From assembly GCF_946479885.1 (NCBI RefSeq), contig NZ_CAMLHM010000046.1, forward strand, positions 1 to 33,137: a DNA stretch of 33,137 nucleotides. The letters are read 5' to 3'. The notes under the pieces were generated by a model. That model did no database searches. It was given only the letters and a program-made list of their open reading frames with translations, and was not told where the DNA came from. The DNA comes from an uncultured Devosia sp. (lineage in GTDB: Bacteria > Pseudomonadota > Alphaproteobacteria > Rhizobiales > Devosiaceae). Within the stretch, counting starts at the first letter, position 1. Each line of letters starts with the position of its first letter. The translations under genes and the position numbers were made by a program. Below, in pieces: positions 24,954 through 32,797 of the stretch.

Positions 24954-25841
24954 ATGCCCGAATTGCCCGAGGTCGAAACTGTCCGCCGCGGCCTCGAGCC
25001 CTGGCTGGTGGGTGCGCGCATCAACAAGGTGACGCTCAACCGCAAGGATCTGCGCTTCCCGTTCCCCGAGGGGCTGGCCAAGGCGCTGGAGGGGCAATCC
25101 ATCGTCTCGGTGGGGCGGCGGGCCAAGTATCTGCTGATCCTGCTGTCGAGCGGCAAGACCGTGCTCAGCCACCTGGGCATGACCGGCTCCTGGCGCTTTG
25201 CCGAGCACGGCATCGACAAGCCGCCGCGTTATTATGAGCCAGGTGAGGAGCCCAAGCATGATCACATGGTCTGGGACATCAGCCATGCCGAGCATGGCAA
25301 GAGCCACCTGATCTATGCCGATCCCCGCCGCTTCGGCTTCATCGACCTCTATGACGACGTTGCGGACAGCAGCTACCTCAAGGACCTGGGTCCCGAGCCG
25401 CTGGGCAATGACTTCAACGCCGAGGAGATGGCCGCGGCCTTTGGGGGCAAGAAGGCGCCGATCAAGGCGGCTTTGCTCGACCAGCGCGTGGTGGCGGGCC
25501 TGGGCAATATCTATGTCGCCGAGGCCCTGCACCGCAGCCACATCCTGCCCACGGTGCTGGCCGGAACGCTGGTGACATCAAAGGGCAAGCCCAAGGCGGC
25601 GCTCGAAGACCTGGCCCATGCTGTGCGCCAAGTGCTGACCGAGGCCATCGAGGTGGGTGGCTCGACCTTGCGCGACTTCCGCAACGCCGAAGGCGGCTCG
25701 GGCTATTTCCAGCACCGCTTTGCCGTCTATGACCGGGAAGGCGAGCCGTGCCCGACGCCCTTGTGCAAGGGCACGGTAGAGCGGATCGTGCAGTCAGGGC
25801 GCTCGACGTTTTTCTGCCCGGTATGCCAGAAGGCGCCTTGA
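24954..25841 (+). CDS. mutM: formamidopyrimidine-DNA glycosylase MutM (Fpg)
   Basis: Removes 8-oxoguanine and FapyG from DNA and nicks the site. Starts MPELPEVETVRRGLEP, whose Pro2 and Glu3 are the catalytic residues; VGRRAKYLL holds the conserved lysine. The C-terminal zinc finger is complete: two cysteines in CPTPLC and two in CPVC, with SGRSTFF between. 295 residues is normal. AGAGG stands 8 bases before ATG 24954. The frame is open far upstream, but only as an antisense shadow of ubiE-ubiB. Confidence 0.96.
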   Translation: MPELPEVETVRRGLEPWLVGARINKVTLNRKDLRFPFPEGLAKALEGQSIVSVGRRAKYLLILLSSGKTVLSHLGMTGSWRFAEHGIDKPPRYYEPGEEPKHDHMVWDISHAEHGKSHLIYADPRRFGFIDLYDDVADSSYLKDLGPEPLGNDFNAEEMAAAFGGKKAPIKAALLDQRVVAGLGNIYVAEALHRSHILPTVLAGTLVTSKGKPKAALEDLAHAVRQVLTEAIEVGGSTLRDFRNAEGGSGYFQHRFAVYDREGEPCPTPLCKGTVERIVQSGRSTFFCPVCQKAP

Positions 25842-25878
25842 AGGTGGCGTGGTGGGCACGCGAGGTCCCCCTATCCGC

Positions 25879-25963
25879 GGCGTTCCCTCGGGCTTGACCC
25901 GAGGGCCACTCTCAATTCAGCACAAGTGGACAAAGGCCCTCGGATCAAGTCCGAGGGAACGCC
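25879..25963. repeat. 85-base palindromic element, copy 1
   Basis: Ends are the perfect inverted pair GGCGTTCCCTCGG (25879-25891) and CCGAGGGAACGCC (25951-25963). Each half also forms its own hairpin (CCTCGGGCTTGACCCGAGG on the left, CCTCGGATCAAGTCCGAGG on the right). Copy 2 at 32562 is exactly the same length. Confidence 0.88.
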
Positions 25964-26028
25964 GGTGGGGAGGATGGAAGGTCGGCTGACCACGAGAGCG
26001 GCCGCGCGCCCCCACTCCCCGAATCCAG

Positions 26029-26057
26029 TTGACGCTCACCCCTACTTCCCCTATAGA
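26029..26057 (+). promoter_or_regulatory. sigma-70 promoter of rpsT
   Basis: TTGACG (26029-26034), a 17-base spacer and TATAGA (26052-26057): a near-consensus promoter. Transcription would start near 26064. Confidence 0.8.
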
Positions 26058-26159
26058 CCGCGCAACTTGGCGGCTATCGATGTGCCGCCGATTTCATTTC
26101 ATCCCGGTCGCCTGTGCCATCAGTGCGCTTTCGGCCGGTTGGACGCCAAGAGGACCGTT

Positions 26160-26426
26160 ATGGCCAATACGCCGTCAGCCAAGAAGGCTACCCGCAAGAT
26201 CGAAGCCCGCACCGCGGTCAACAAGTCGCGTCGTTCGCGCGTGCGCACCTTCATCCGCAAGGTCGAGGAAGCCATCGTGGCCGGCGATCACGCCGTTGCC
26301 ATGGCCGCCCTCAAGGCTGCCGAGCCCGAGATCAACCGCGCTGCGACCAAGGGCATCGTTCATGCCAACCTGGCCGCCCGCAAGGTCAGCCGCCTGAACA
26401 ACCGGGTCAAGGCGCTCAGCGTCTGA
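26160..26426 (+). CDS. rpsT: 30S ribosomal protein S20
   Basis: 88 residues, lysine- and arginine-rich, starting [20 protein letters not shown], the S20 family start, and folding as three helices that bind 16S rRNA. AAGAGGA lies 6 bases before ATG 26160. Single-gene transcript between its own promoter and terminator. Its place before dnaA is usual in this order. Confidence 0.96.
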   Translation: MANTPSAKKATRKIEARTAVNKSRRSRVRTFIRKVEEAIVAGDHAVAMAALKAAEPEINRAATKGIVHANLAARKVSRLNNRVKALSV

Positions 26427-26474
26427 TTGGACCGGCCGCCGCGTCCATGAGACGTTGGCCAGACAAGTGAATTC

Positions 26475-26500
26475 GGGCTCCCGCGGGAGCCCTTTTTCTT
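26475..26500 (+). terminator. intrinsic terminator of rpsT
   Basis: GGGCTCCCGCGGGAGCCC (26475-26492) folds into a GC-rich stem followed by TTTTTCTT, 49 bases after the stop. Confidence 0.92.
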
Positions 26501-26725
26501 TGTATGGTAGGCGGGCAGGTTTTTCCGAGATGACGACTTCGTGTCATTGCGGTGACAGTCGGGTGAGTGACCCAGGCAAATTTGCCGGACTAGCTTTTAG
26601 CCTTTGATATCAAGGGTTTGTTGGCAAAGGACCGGTTCTCTCGCTCGTGGCAAGGCGGGCTTTTGCCGGAAAGTCGGGTCGCCGCGGAAATAAAATTTTT
26701 ACCCCTTTGTACAGGTTAAGGTTGC

Positions 26726-26825
26726 GAATCTGCGTTGAGTCACAGGCCCTTGGTTTGAGGGGCTTTGGTGGGGGCGCGAAAGCGAAAATGACATCCTCGG
26801 AGTCAAGCCCCCATTTTACAGATTC
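26726..26825. promoter_or_regulatory. cluster of four GANTC (CcrM) sites upstream of dnaA
   Basis: GAATC at 26726, GAGTC at 26737, GAGTC at 26800 and GATTC at 26821: four sites in 100 bases, where about one per 256 would be expected at even base composition. CcrM methylation of GANTC times dnaA expression and marks the origin in Caulobacter. Confidence 0.65.
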
Positions 26826-26865
26826 CACGGTTGCGGGGCCAAAATCGTCCCTCTAAAGTGAACTG

Positions 26866-26914
26866 GTCAGCCGGGAAAATGGGCACCAGAAACGAGTGTC
26901 CCGGCGTGGCTGAC
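26866..26914. repeat. inverted repeat upstream of dnaA
   Basis: GTCAGCC (26866-26872) pairs with GGCTGAC (26908-26914), and the inner GGGA/TCCC (26873-26876, 26899-26902) extends the stem past a bulge. It could be a structured leader or a protein site. Confidence 0.5.
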
Positions 26915-27343
26915 GGGGTCATTTCGGGGCGTTGGATTTCAGCTTTTCGGCGCTTATGCCGGGGAAGTTTCATTCGGTAGAGGTTGTGTTGGCAGCAAGG
27001 TTAGCGGCCGGTCCGATCGAGGCCGTCGCGGTTCAGTAAGGCCTGTAGGCGTAGCCGGGCCGGGTTCACGACAAGACTAGGTTTGAAACCGGTGGGTCAC
27101 CACCGGATCGAGAAAGTGCGTCCGCTCGAACGGGCGCCATGGGCGAAGCTATGGCCAAAGGACATCAGATCCACCGGGCATGGCACATCAGGGCAGACTA
27201 TGCCGACCGAGCTTTGCGGGCCGGGCGGATCGAACAAAATGGGGCACTCCACGATGATGCGACAGGTAACCGCGGGAAGGGACGATTGGAGCCAAGCCAA
27301 TCCCTCTTCCACCCTCCCGACGACCAAAGGCGAAAAACCTGTC

Positions 27344-28798
27344 ATGATCAGCTCCGACACCTCCGAAGGTCAGCGCGAACTCTGGACCAGGGTCCGCGCC
27401 CGCCTCAAGGCCGGCGTTGGCGAGGATGTCTTTGCCTCCTGGTTCGCCCGCCTCGAGCTTGAGGAAATCGTCGAGGACGTGGTGCACCTCAGCGCCCCCA
27501 CGCGCTTCCTGTGCTCGTGGGTGCAGTCCAACTATGCCGACCGGATTCTGGAAGCTTTCCGTCAGGATGCCGAGGATGTGGCCCGCATCCAGGTGACACT
27601 GCGCGTCAATGGCCAGGCTCGCCCGCGGCTGAGCCAGGTGGCCGCCGAGCCAGCAGCCCCCAGCGAAGCCTCAAGCCCTGTCGCATCGACCGTCGCCCAG
27701 CCGGTCAGCCAGCCGCGCCTCGTGCGGGACAATTCCGCCGCCAAGGGCGATGCCCTGGCCGGCAGCGCCATCGATCCGCGCATGACCTTCGACAGCTTCG
27801 TTCCCGGCGAGGCCAATGAAATGGCACTGGGCGTGGCCAAGCAGATCGCCAACGCGGTCGCCAACAACACCGTGACCTTCAACCCGGTCTACATCCATTC
27901 CACGGTCGGGCTGGGCAAGTCGCACCTGCTCAACGCCATCGCGCACCAGGTGCAGCAGGCTGACCCGACCAAGAACATCGTCTATCTGACGGCCGACCAC
28001 TTCATGTACCACTTCATTGCCGCCGTGCAGCGCCAGTCGGCGCTCGGCTTCAAGGATTGGCTGCGCCGCGTCGACCTGCTGCTGATCGACGACATGCAGT
28101 TCCTGCAGGGCAAGTCGGCCACCGAATTCGGCCATACCCTGGGCACGCTGCTCACCGGCGCCAAGCAGGTGGTGGTGGCGGGCGATGCACCGCCGCGCGA
28201 TCTCGAAATGCTCGACGAGCGGATTCGGTCCCGGTTGTCCGGCGGGCTGGTCGTGCCGATCTCGGGCTTTGATCTCGATCTGCGCAAGGCCATCGTGCAG
28301 CGCCGCGCCGAACAGTCGGCGGTCCGCTACGGCATGCATTTCCCGGCGCCGGTCATCGACTATGTCGCCCGCGCCGTGGTGAGCCATGGCCGCGACCTCG
28401 ACGGCGCCGTCAACCGCCTGGTGGCCGCCAACCAGCTCACCGGTGAACTGATCACGGTTCCCTTGGCTGAGAAAACACTCGGCGACCTTATCCGCTCGCG
28501 CGAAGCCCGCCGCGTCCGCATCGAGGACATCCTCAAGATCGTCAGCCGCCACTACAAGGTGCCGCGCAACGAGCTGCTCTCGGCCCGCCGCAGCCGCGAT
28601 GTGGTGCGTCCGCGCCAGATCGCCATGTTCCTCGCCAAGGCGCTAACCTCGCGATCCCTGCCCGAAATCGGCCGGCGCTTCGGCGGCCGCGACCACACCA
28701 CGGTGCTCCATTCGGTCCGCAAGGTCGAACAGATGATCAAGGATGACGTCGAGCTGGCGCAGGAAATCGAACTGCTCAAGCGCATGCTCGAGGAGTAG
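27344..28798 (+). CDS. dnaA: chromosomal replication initiator DnaA
   Basis: ATP-dependent initiator that binds DnaA boxes and opens the origin. Domain I (to about residue 80), a Ser/Pro/Ala-rich linker (about 85-135), the AAA+ domain with Walker A GLGKSH (189-194; Ser where most have Thr) and Walker B LLIDDMQF (Asp249-250), and domain IV with EIGRRFGGRDHTTVLHSVRK, the DnaA signature. 484 residues from ATG 27344. The frame is open upstream to 27083, but that stretch has no DnaA likeness. No strong ribosome site. A repeat and an opposite-strand SDR gene separate it from dnaN. Confidence 0.96.
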   Translation: MISSDTSEGQRELWTRVRARLKAGVGEDVFASWFARLELEEIVEDVVHLSAPTRFLCSWVQSNYADRILEAFRQDAEDVARIQVTLRVNGQARPRLSQVAAEPAAPSEASSPVASTVAQPVSQPRLVRDNSAAKGDALAGSAIDPRMTFDSFVPGEANEMALGVAKQIANAVANNTVTFNPVYIHSTVGLGKSHLLNAIAHQVQQADPTKNIVYLTADHFMYHFIAAVQRQSALGFKDWLRRVDLLLIDDMQFLQGKSATEFGHTLGTLLTGAKQVVVAGDAPPRDLEMLDERIRSRLSGGLVVPISGFDLDLRKAIVQRRAEQSAVRYGMHFPAPVIDYVARAVVSHGRDLDGAVNRLVAANQLTGELITVPLAEKTLGDLIRSREARRVRIEDILKIVSRHYKVPRNELLSARRSRDVVRPRQIAMFLAKALTSRSLPEIGRRFGGRDHTTVLHSVRKVEQMIKDDVELAQEIELLKRMLEE

Positions 28799-28806
28799 TA
28801 CTCCCA

Positions 28807-29015
28807 CCCTCTCCCCTTGAGGGAGAGGGACGACCTGACGCGTTCAGCGGAAGGTCAGGGTGAGGGGTGCTGCGCCATCCCATGCCAGACGTGAGATCGA
28901 GAAGAGACCCCTCATCCGCCCTTCGGGCACCTTCCCCCTCAAGGGGAGAAGGCGATCACCACCGGCTTCGCGTTCAGGACCCTGCGCCGAGCCACCTCTC
29001 CCCGATGGGGAGAGG
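28807..29015. repeat. composite palindromic repeats downstream of dnaA
   Basis: Three hairpins of the CTCTCC/GGAGAG family: CCCTCTCCC/GGGAGAGGG (28807-28829), an imperfect CCTTCCCCC/GGGGAGAAGG (28930-28952), and CCTCTCCCC/GGGGAGAGG (28995-29015). The first two face each other with GTGAGGGGT/ACCCCTCAT arms between, as in the fabB and dnaN copies. Fills the convergent dnaA/SDR gap. Confidence 0.72.
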
Positions 29016-29036
29016 AATAGCGACGCTGGCGCCCGC

Positions 29037-29900
29037 CTACGCCCCCTTCATGAACGCCGCGAACCTGTCCTTCCAGTCCGCATGCCAGCGCGACAGCGCC
29101 GGGCGGTTCTCGATGATATCGAGCGTGTTCCACAGGATGCGCTTGTGGTCGATCGCATTGGTCGTTTCCCCATCCGGGCACAGAATGAAAAAGCTGTCAT
29201 GCGCGATGGCCTGCTCCATGTAGTCGACCACCTGCTCGGGCAGCCAGGCGCCGGGGCGGTGCTCGGCTTCGCCGGTCGTGGTCCAGCCGGGGATCAGCAG
29301 GTGGGCGGTGACCCCCGCGCCTTCGCCCTTGCGAAGGTCGCGTGCGCCGTCCCGCTCGCGCAGGTCGCGCGCCAGGTTCTGCGTATAGGCGTTGAGCGCC
29401 GCCTTTGAGGTATTGTAGGCCGGATTGCCCGGCGGATTGGTCAGGCCCTGCTTGGAGCCGGTATTGACGATGACGCTGGGATGCTCGGCCTTGAGCATGC
29501 CGGGCAGGAAGGCCTGCACGCCATTGACCGGGCCCAGCACGTTGATGGCAAAGGTCTGCTGCCAGTTCTCGATCGGGTCGAGAATGCCGCCGGCGCCGCC
29601 CGCGACGAAATAGGCGGCATTGTTCATCAGCAGCGTTGGGCTGCCCCAGGCGGTTTCCACCTGTCGGGCCAGCGCCTGCAGGGCCAGGGGATCGGCGACA
29701 TCGACGATATCGGCCCACACATTGCCGGCGCCGACAGTCGCGGTCAGCTCGGCAGCGGTGGCCGCCAGCTTGGCCTGGTTGACGTCGACAAGCACGATGC
29801 GCATGCCGGCGGCGGCCGCCTTGCGGGCCGCGGCCCGTCCGATGCCGCTGGCGCCGCCGGTGATGACGGCGATGCCGCCGGGTACAAAACTCTCGGCCAT
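29037..29900 (-). CDS. short-chain dehydrogenase/reductase (SDR)
   Basis: 287 residues with cofactor motif TGGASGIGRAAA, NNAAY, catalytic Ser in VNTGSKQG, and YNTSK with Tyr and Lys in place. Substrate unknown. The helix after the catalytic site contains a 9-residue tandem duplication (ARDLRERDG, then ARDLRKGEG). ATG 29900 follows AAGGAG. It lies on the opposite strand between dnaA and dnaN, which are adjacent in most bacteria. Confidence 0.88.
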   Translation of the reverse strand: MAESFVPGGIAVITGGASGIGRAAARKAAAAGMRIVLVDVNQAKLAATAAELTATVGAGNVWADIVDVADPLALQALARQVETAWGSPTLLMNNAAYFVAGGAGGILDPIENWQQTFAINVLGPVNGVQAFLPGMLKAEHPSVIVNTGSKQGLTNPPGNPAYNTSKAALNAYTQNLARDLRERDGARDLRKGEGAGVTAHLLIPGWTTTGEAEHRPGAWLPEQVVDYMEQAIAHDSFFILCPDGETTNAIDHKRILWNTLDIIENRPALSRWHADWKDRFAAFMKGA

Positions 29901-30050
29901 GCCGCGCTCCTTCATCAAATCTGCTGCCGCGAGTCTAGCCCAAGTCAGGCGATGACGACATCGCGCCACGTGCGAGGCGAAATCGGGGATTTCCTCGCAC
30001 CGATGCGGCTCTCACCCTTGCTAATCCCTTATGAAATTGTAAATGTCCAA

Positions 30051-30072
30051 CCCCCGGCTTGCCGGGGGTTTT
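30051..30072 (+). terminator. terminator-like hairpin in the dnaN leader
   Basis: CCCCCGGC (30051-30058) and GCCGGGGG (30061-30068) form a perfect stem with a 2-base gap, followed by TTTT. No plus-strand gene upstream needs it: the SDR gene points away. It stands 43 bases before dnaN, so it could attenuate dnaN or stop antisense transcription. Confidence 0.6.
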
Positions 30073-30114
30073 GCTGCATCCGGTGCAGCGCCGTAGTGCC
30101 AGGGAAGTTGCCGC

Positions 30115-31236
30115 ATGAAAGTCACGCTCGAACGCAATCATCTGCTCAAGTCGCTGAGCCATGTGCACCGGGTGGTCGAGCGGCGGAACACCTATCCGAT
30201 CCTCGCCAACGTGCTGTTCAAGGCCGGCGACGACAAGGTCGAGCTGCGGGCAACCGACCTCGACATCGAGGTGACCGAAGCCGTGCCGGCCATGGTCTCG
30301 ACCTCGGGCACCACCACGGTGCCGGCCCATACGCTCTACGAAATCGTCCGCAAGCTCTCCGACGGCGCCGAAGTGCGGCTCGAGACCGATGGCGGCGAGA
30401 ACATGGTTCTCACCTCCGGCCGCTCGCGCTTCAACCTGGCCTGCCTCAGCCCCGACAGCTTCCCCGATCTCAAATCGGGCTCGTTCGGCCACGAATTCGC
30501 CATGCCCGCCTCGGCCCTGCGCGAGCTGATCGAGCGCACCCAGTTCGCCATCTCCAACGAGGAGACGCGCTACTACCTCAACGGCATCTATTTCCACACG
30601 GTCGACGTCAGCACCATCGGCACCGTGCTGCGCGCCGTGGCCACCGATGGCCATCGCATGGCCCGCGCTGAGATCGAGGCGCCCGCGGGCGCCAAGGGCA
30701 TGCCCGGCATCATCGTGCCCAAGAAGACCGTGGGCGAGGTCCAGAAGCTGCTCGACGGCGCCGAGGGCGACGTGACGGTGGAAGTCAGCGACACCAAGAT
30801 CCGCTTCACCGTCGGCTCGGTGGTGCTGCTCAGCAAGCTCATCGAGGGCACCTTCCCCGATTATGATCGCGTGACGCCCAAGAACAACGACAAGCAGATG
30901 AATGTCGACCGGGCGAGCTTCGCCACCGCCGTCGATCGCGTCTCCACCATCGCGTCCGATCGCGGCGGCAAGGCCGTCAAGCTCCAGGCCAAGGACGGCC
31001 TGCTCGAACTCTCGGTGACCAATCCGGACCACGGCACGGCGAGCGAAGAGCTGGCAGTGGACTTCGATACCGACGGCTTCGAGATCGGCTTCAACGCGCG
31101 GTACCTGCTCGACATTATCGGCCAGATCCGCAGCGACAACGCCGTCTTCATGTTCAACGACGCCGGCTCGCCGACGCTGGTGCGCGATGACGGCGAAACA
31201 CGCGCGCTCTATGTGCTGATGCCGATGCGGGTCTAG
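30115..31236 (+). CDS. dnaN: DNA polymerase III beta sliding clamp
   Basis: Ring-shaped clamp that tethers polymerase III and other DNA enzymes. Starts MKVTLERNHLLKSLSHVHRVVERRNTYPILANVL; RAVATDGHRMA mid-protein and a C-terminal YVLMPMRV fit the clamp family. 373 residues is normal. AGGGAAG stands before ATG 30115. Followed by a composite repeat and recF. Confidence 0.97.
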   Translation: MKVTLERNHLLKSLSHVHRVVERRNTYPILANVLFKAGDDKVELRATDLDIEVTEAVPAMVSTSGTTTVPAHTLYEIVRKLSDGAEVRLETDGGENMVLTSGRSRFNLACLSPDSFPDLKSGSFGHEFAMPASALRELIERTQFAISNEETRYYLNGIYFHTVDVSTIGTVLRAVATDGHRMARAEIEAPAGAKGMPGIIVPKKTVGEVQKLLDGAEGDVTVEVSDTKIRFTVGSVVLLSKLIEGTFPDYDRVTPKNNDKQMNVDRASFATAVDRVSTIASDRGGKAVKLQAKDGLLELSVTNPDHGTASEELAVDFDTDGFEIGFNARYLLDIIGQIRSDNAVFMFNDAGSPTLVRDDGETRALYVLMPMRV

Positions 31237-31273
31237 GCGGCATCCACTGACTGCTCCGCAGACGCGATTCCTC

Positions 31274-31408
31274 CCTTCTCCCCTTGAGGGAGAAGGTGCC
31301 CGAAAGGCGGATGAGGGGTCTGCGATGGTGAAGTCTGCAATGCCGACTGCAACAACCCTTCACCCGTCTCGGCTGCGCCGATCCACCCTCTCCCTCAAGG
31401 GGAGAGGG
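31274..31408. repeat. composite palindromic repeat between dnaN and recF
   Basis: CCTTCTCCC/GGGAGAAGG (31274-31296) and CCCTCTCCC/GGGAGAGGG (31386-31408) flank a unique middle; both hairpins nearly match those at 20394-20539. It ends 14 bases before recF, so any dnaN-recF transcript must read through it. Confidence 0.78.
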
Positions 31409-31422
31409 AAAGAAGGGTTTGC

Positions 31423-32535
31423 ATGACCCGCCACCTCTCCCGCATCCGGCTCACTGCCTTCCGCAACTACACGGCGGCGGCGCTCGATCTCGATTCCCGC
31501 CATGTCGTGCTCACCGGGCCCAATGGCTCGGGCAAGACGAACATGCTCGAGGCCATCTCGGTGCTGTCGCCCGGCCGCGGCCTGCGCGGCGCGAGCTTTG
31601 AGACGCTGCAGGCCCATGGCAGCGATACCGGCTGGGCGGTGGCGGCGACGGTCGAAACCGATGACGGCCCCGCCGATATCGGCACCGGGGCTTCGCCCGA
31701 TGGCGGCCGGCGCGTGCGCATCAATGGCGCCAATGCCCGCTCCATCGAGGCGATGAGCGACTATCTGCGCGTGCTCTGGCTGACGCCATCAATGGATGGG
31801 CTGTTTTCCGGCCCGGCCGGGGACCGGCGGCGCTTTCTCGACCGCCTGGTGACGACGCTCATCCCGTCCCATTCCGCCTCGGTCGGCGACTACGAAAAGG
31901 CCATGCGGCAGCGCAATCGCCTGCTCGAAGACAATGGCGATCCGGCTTGGCTCAACGCCATCGAGGCGCAGATGGCCGAGCTCGGCGCCTCGATCCACCT
32001 GGCACGGACCGATAGCCTCCATCATCTCCAGGCGCTGATCGAGCAGAGCCTCGAAGACCAGAGCTTTCCTGCGGCCCATCTGGCGCTCACGCCGTTGTTC
32101 GAGGCCGCGTTGGAGCCAGCCTCCTCGGCCGCGCTTGAAACCGCGCTGATAGCGACCTGGCGGGCCTCGCGCGGGGTTGATCGGGCCGCCGGACGCACCA
32201 TATCAGGACCACACCGCGTCGATCTCGAAGTGACCTATGCCCAGAAGGCCATGCCGGCCGCGCTGGGATCGACGGGAGAACAGAAAGCCCTTCTCATTGG
32301 CCTCATCCTCGCGCATGCGCGGTTGGTCAAATTGCGGACGGCCATCACGCCATTTCTCCTGCTCGACGAGATCGCCGCCCACCTCGATCCGGACCGCCGC
32401 CGGGCGCTGTTTTCGGCCCTCGACGGGCTGGGCACGCAGTGCTTCCTCACCGGCACCGACAGGGTGCTATTCGAGGCGCTCGGCGAGCGGGCGCAGATGG
32501 TGACGGTGCGCGAAGGGCGGGTCGCGAAGGACTAG
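31423..32535 (+). CDS. recF: DNA replication and repair protein RecF
   Basis: SMC-like ATPase that helps load RecA at gaps with RecO and RecR. Walker A TGPNGSGKTN (Lys38), the signature-like STGEQKALLIGL, and Walker B LLLDEIAAHLD are in family order. 370 residues is normal. AGAAGGG stands before ATG 31423. Confidence 0.95.
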   Translation: MTRHLSRIRLTAFRNYTAAALDLDSRHVVLTGPNGSGKTNMLEAISVLSPGRGLRGASFETLQAHGSDTGWAVAATVETDDGPADIGTGASPDGGRRVRINGANARSIEAMSDYLRVLWLTPSMDGLFSGPAGDRRRFLDRLVTTLIPSHSASVGDYEKAMRQRNRLLEDNGDPAWLNAIEAQMAELGASIHLARTDSLHHLQALIEQSLEDQSFPAAHLALTPLFEAALEPASSAALETALIATWRASRGVDRAAGRTISGPHRVDLEVTYAQKAMPAALGSTGEQKALLIGLILAHARLVKLRTAITPFLLLDEIAAHLDPDRRRALFSALDGLGTQCFLTGTDRVLFEALGERAQMVTVREGRVAKD

Positions 32536-32561
32536 GTTGTCATTGATCTCTCCTGTCCACC

Positions 32562-32646
32562 GGCGTTCCCTCGGGCTTGACCCGAGGGCCGTTCTCGACA
32601 CGGCACAAGCGGCGATGGGCCCTCGGATCAAGTCCGAGGGAACGCC
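32562..32646. repeat. 85-base palindromic element, copy 2
   Basis: Ends GGCGTTCCCTCGG (32562-32574) and CCGAGGGAACGCC (32634-32646). Same length, ends and internal hairpins as copy 1; differences fall mainly in the unpaired middle. Confidence 0.88.
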
Positions 32647-32735
32647 GTGGGTGGGGTCGTCATGAGCACAGCCAGCCAACATGTGAAAGCGGGCCGCTCA
32701 ATCCCCCGCAAACGCCCATCAAACGGCCATTTTGC

Positions 32736-32764
32736 TTGGGGATATACCCCCGTTCCGCTAGAAC
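32736..32764 (+). promoter_or_regulatory. possible gyrB promoter with a small dyad
   Basis: TTGGGG (32736-32741), 17 bases, TAGAAC (32759-32764). GGGG-ATATA-CCCC (32738-32750) is a near-perfect dyad over the -35. Weak boxes, so tentative. Confidence 0.35.
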
Positions 32765-32797
32765 AAAACCCTGACGAAAACCAATGATTCGGACCCC

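Larger units (their letters stand above)
25842..26159. other. mutM-rpsT intergenic region
   Basis: 318 bases without a gene. It contains one 85-base palindromic repeat (25879-25963), a strong promoter at 26029-26057 and a leader of about 95 bases before rpsT. In E. coli S20 regulates its own translation; a similar role for this leader is only a guess. Confidence 0.7.
26501..27343. other. long gene-free region upstream of dnaA
   Basis: About 840 bases with no credible gene. It is less GC-rich than its surroundings, with an AT-rich core at about 26688-26711. It holds four GANTC methylation sites (26726-26825), a near-palindrome CCTTTGATATCAAGGG at 26601-26616, and a long inverted repeat at 26866-26914. 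No exact DnaA box (TTATNCACA) was found by eye. It is the dnaA control region and possibly part of an origin; in several Hyphomicrobiales the origin lies near hemE instead, so origin function is not claimed. Confidence 0.6.

Noticed and set aside
22635..25841. A 1068-codon plus-strand open frame ending in mutM
   Set aside because: Only the last 295 codons are mutM; the rest is antisense to ubiB and ubiE and reads as a GC-driven shadow with no family motif.
26610..26856. Short overlapping open frames on both strands upstream of dnaA
   Set aside because: No ribosome sites, no family likeness, and they cover the GANTC cluster and palindromes better explained as control DNA.
27083..27343. In-frame extension upstream of the dnaA start
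   Set aside because: No likeness to DnaA domain I and no ribosome site; kept as leader.
26501..27343. Firm assignment as the replication origin
   Set aside because: No exact DnaA boxes were found and several members of the order have the origin near hemE; evidence is insufficient.
20394..31408. CRISPR array
   Set aside because: Hairpins are few, irregularly spaced and palindromic, with no regular spacer lengths and no cas genes.
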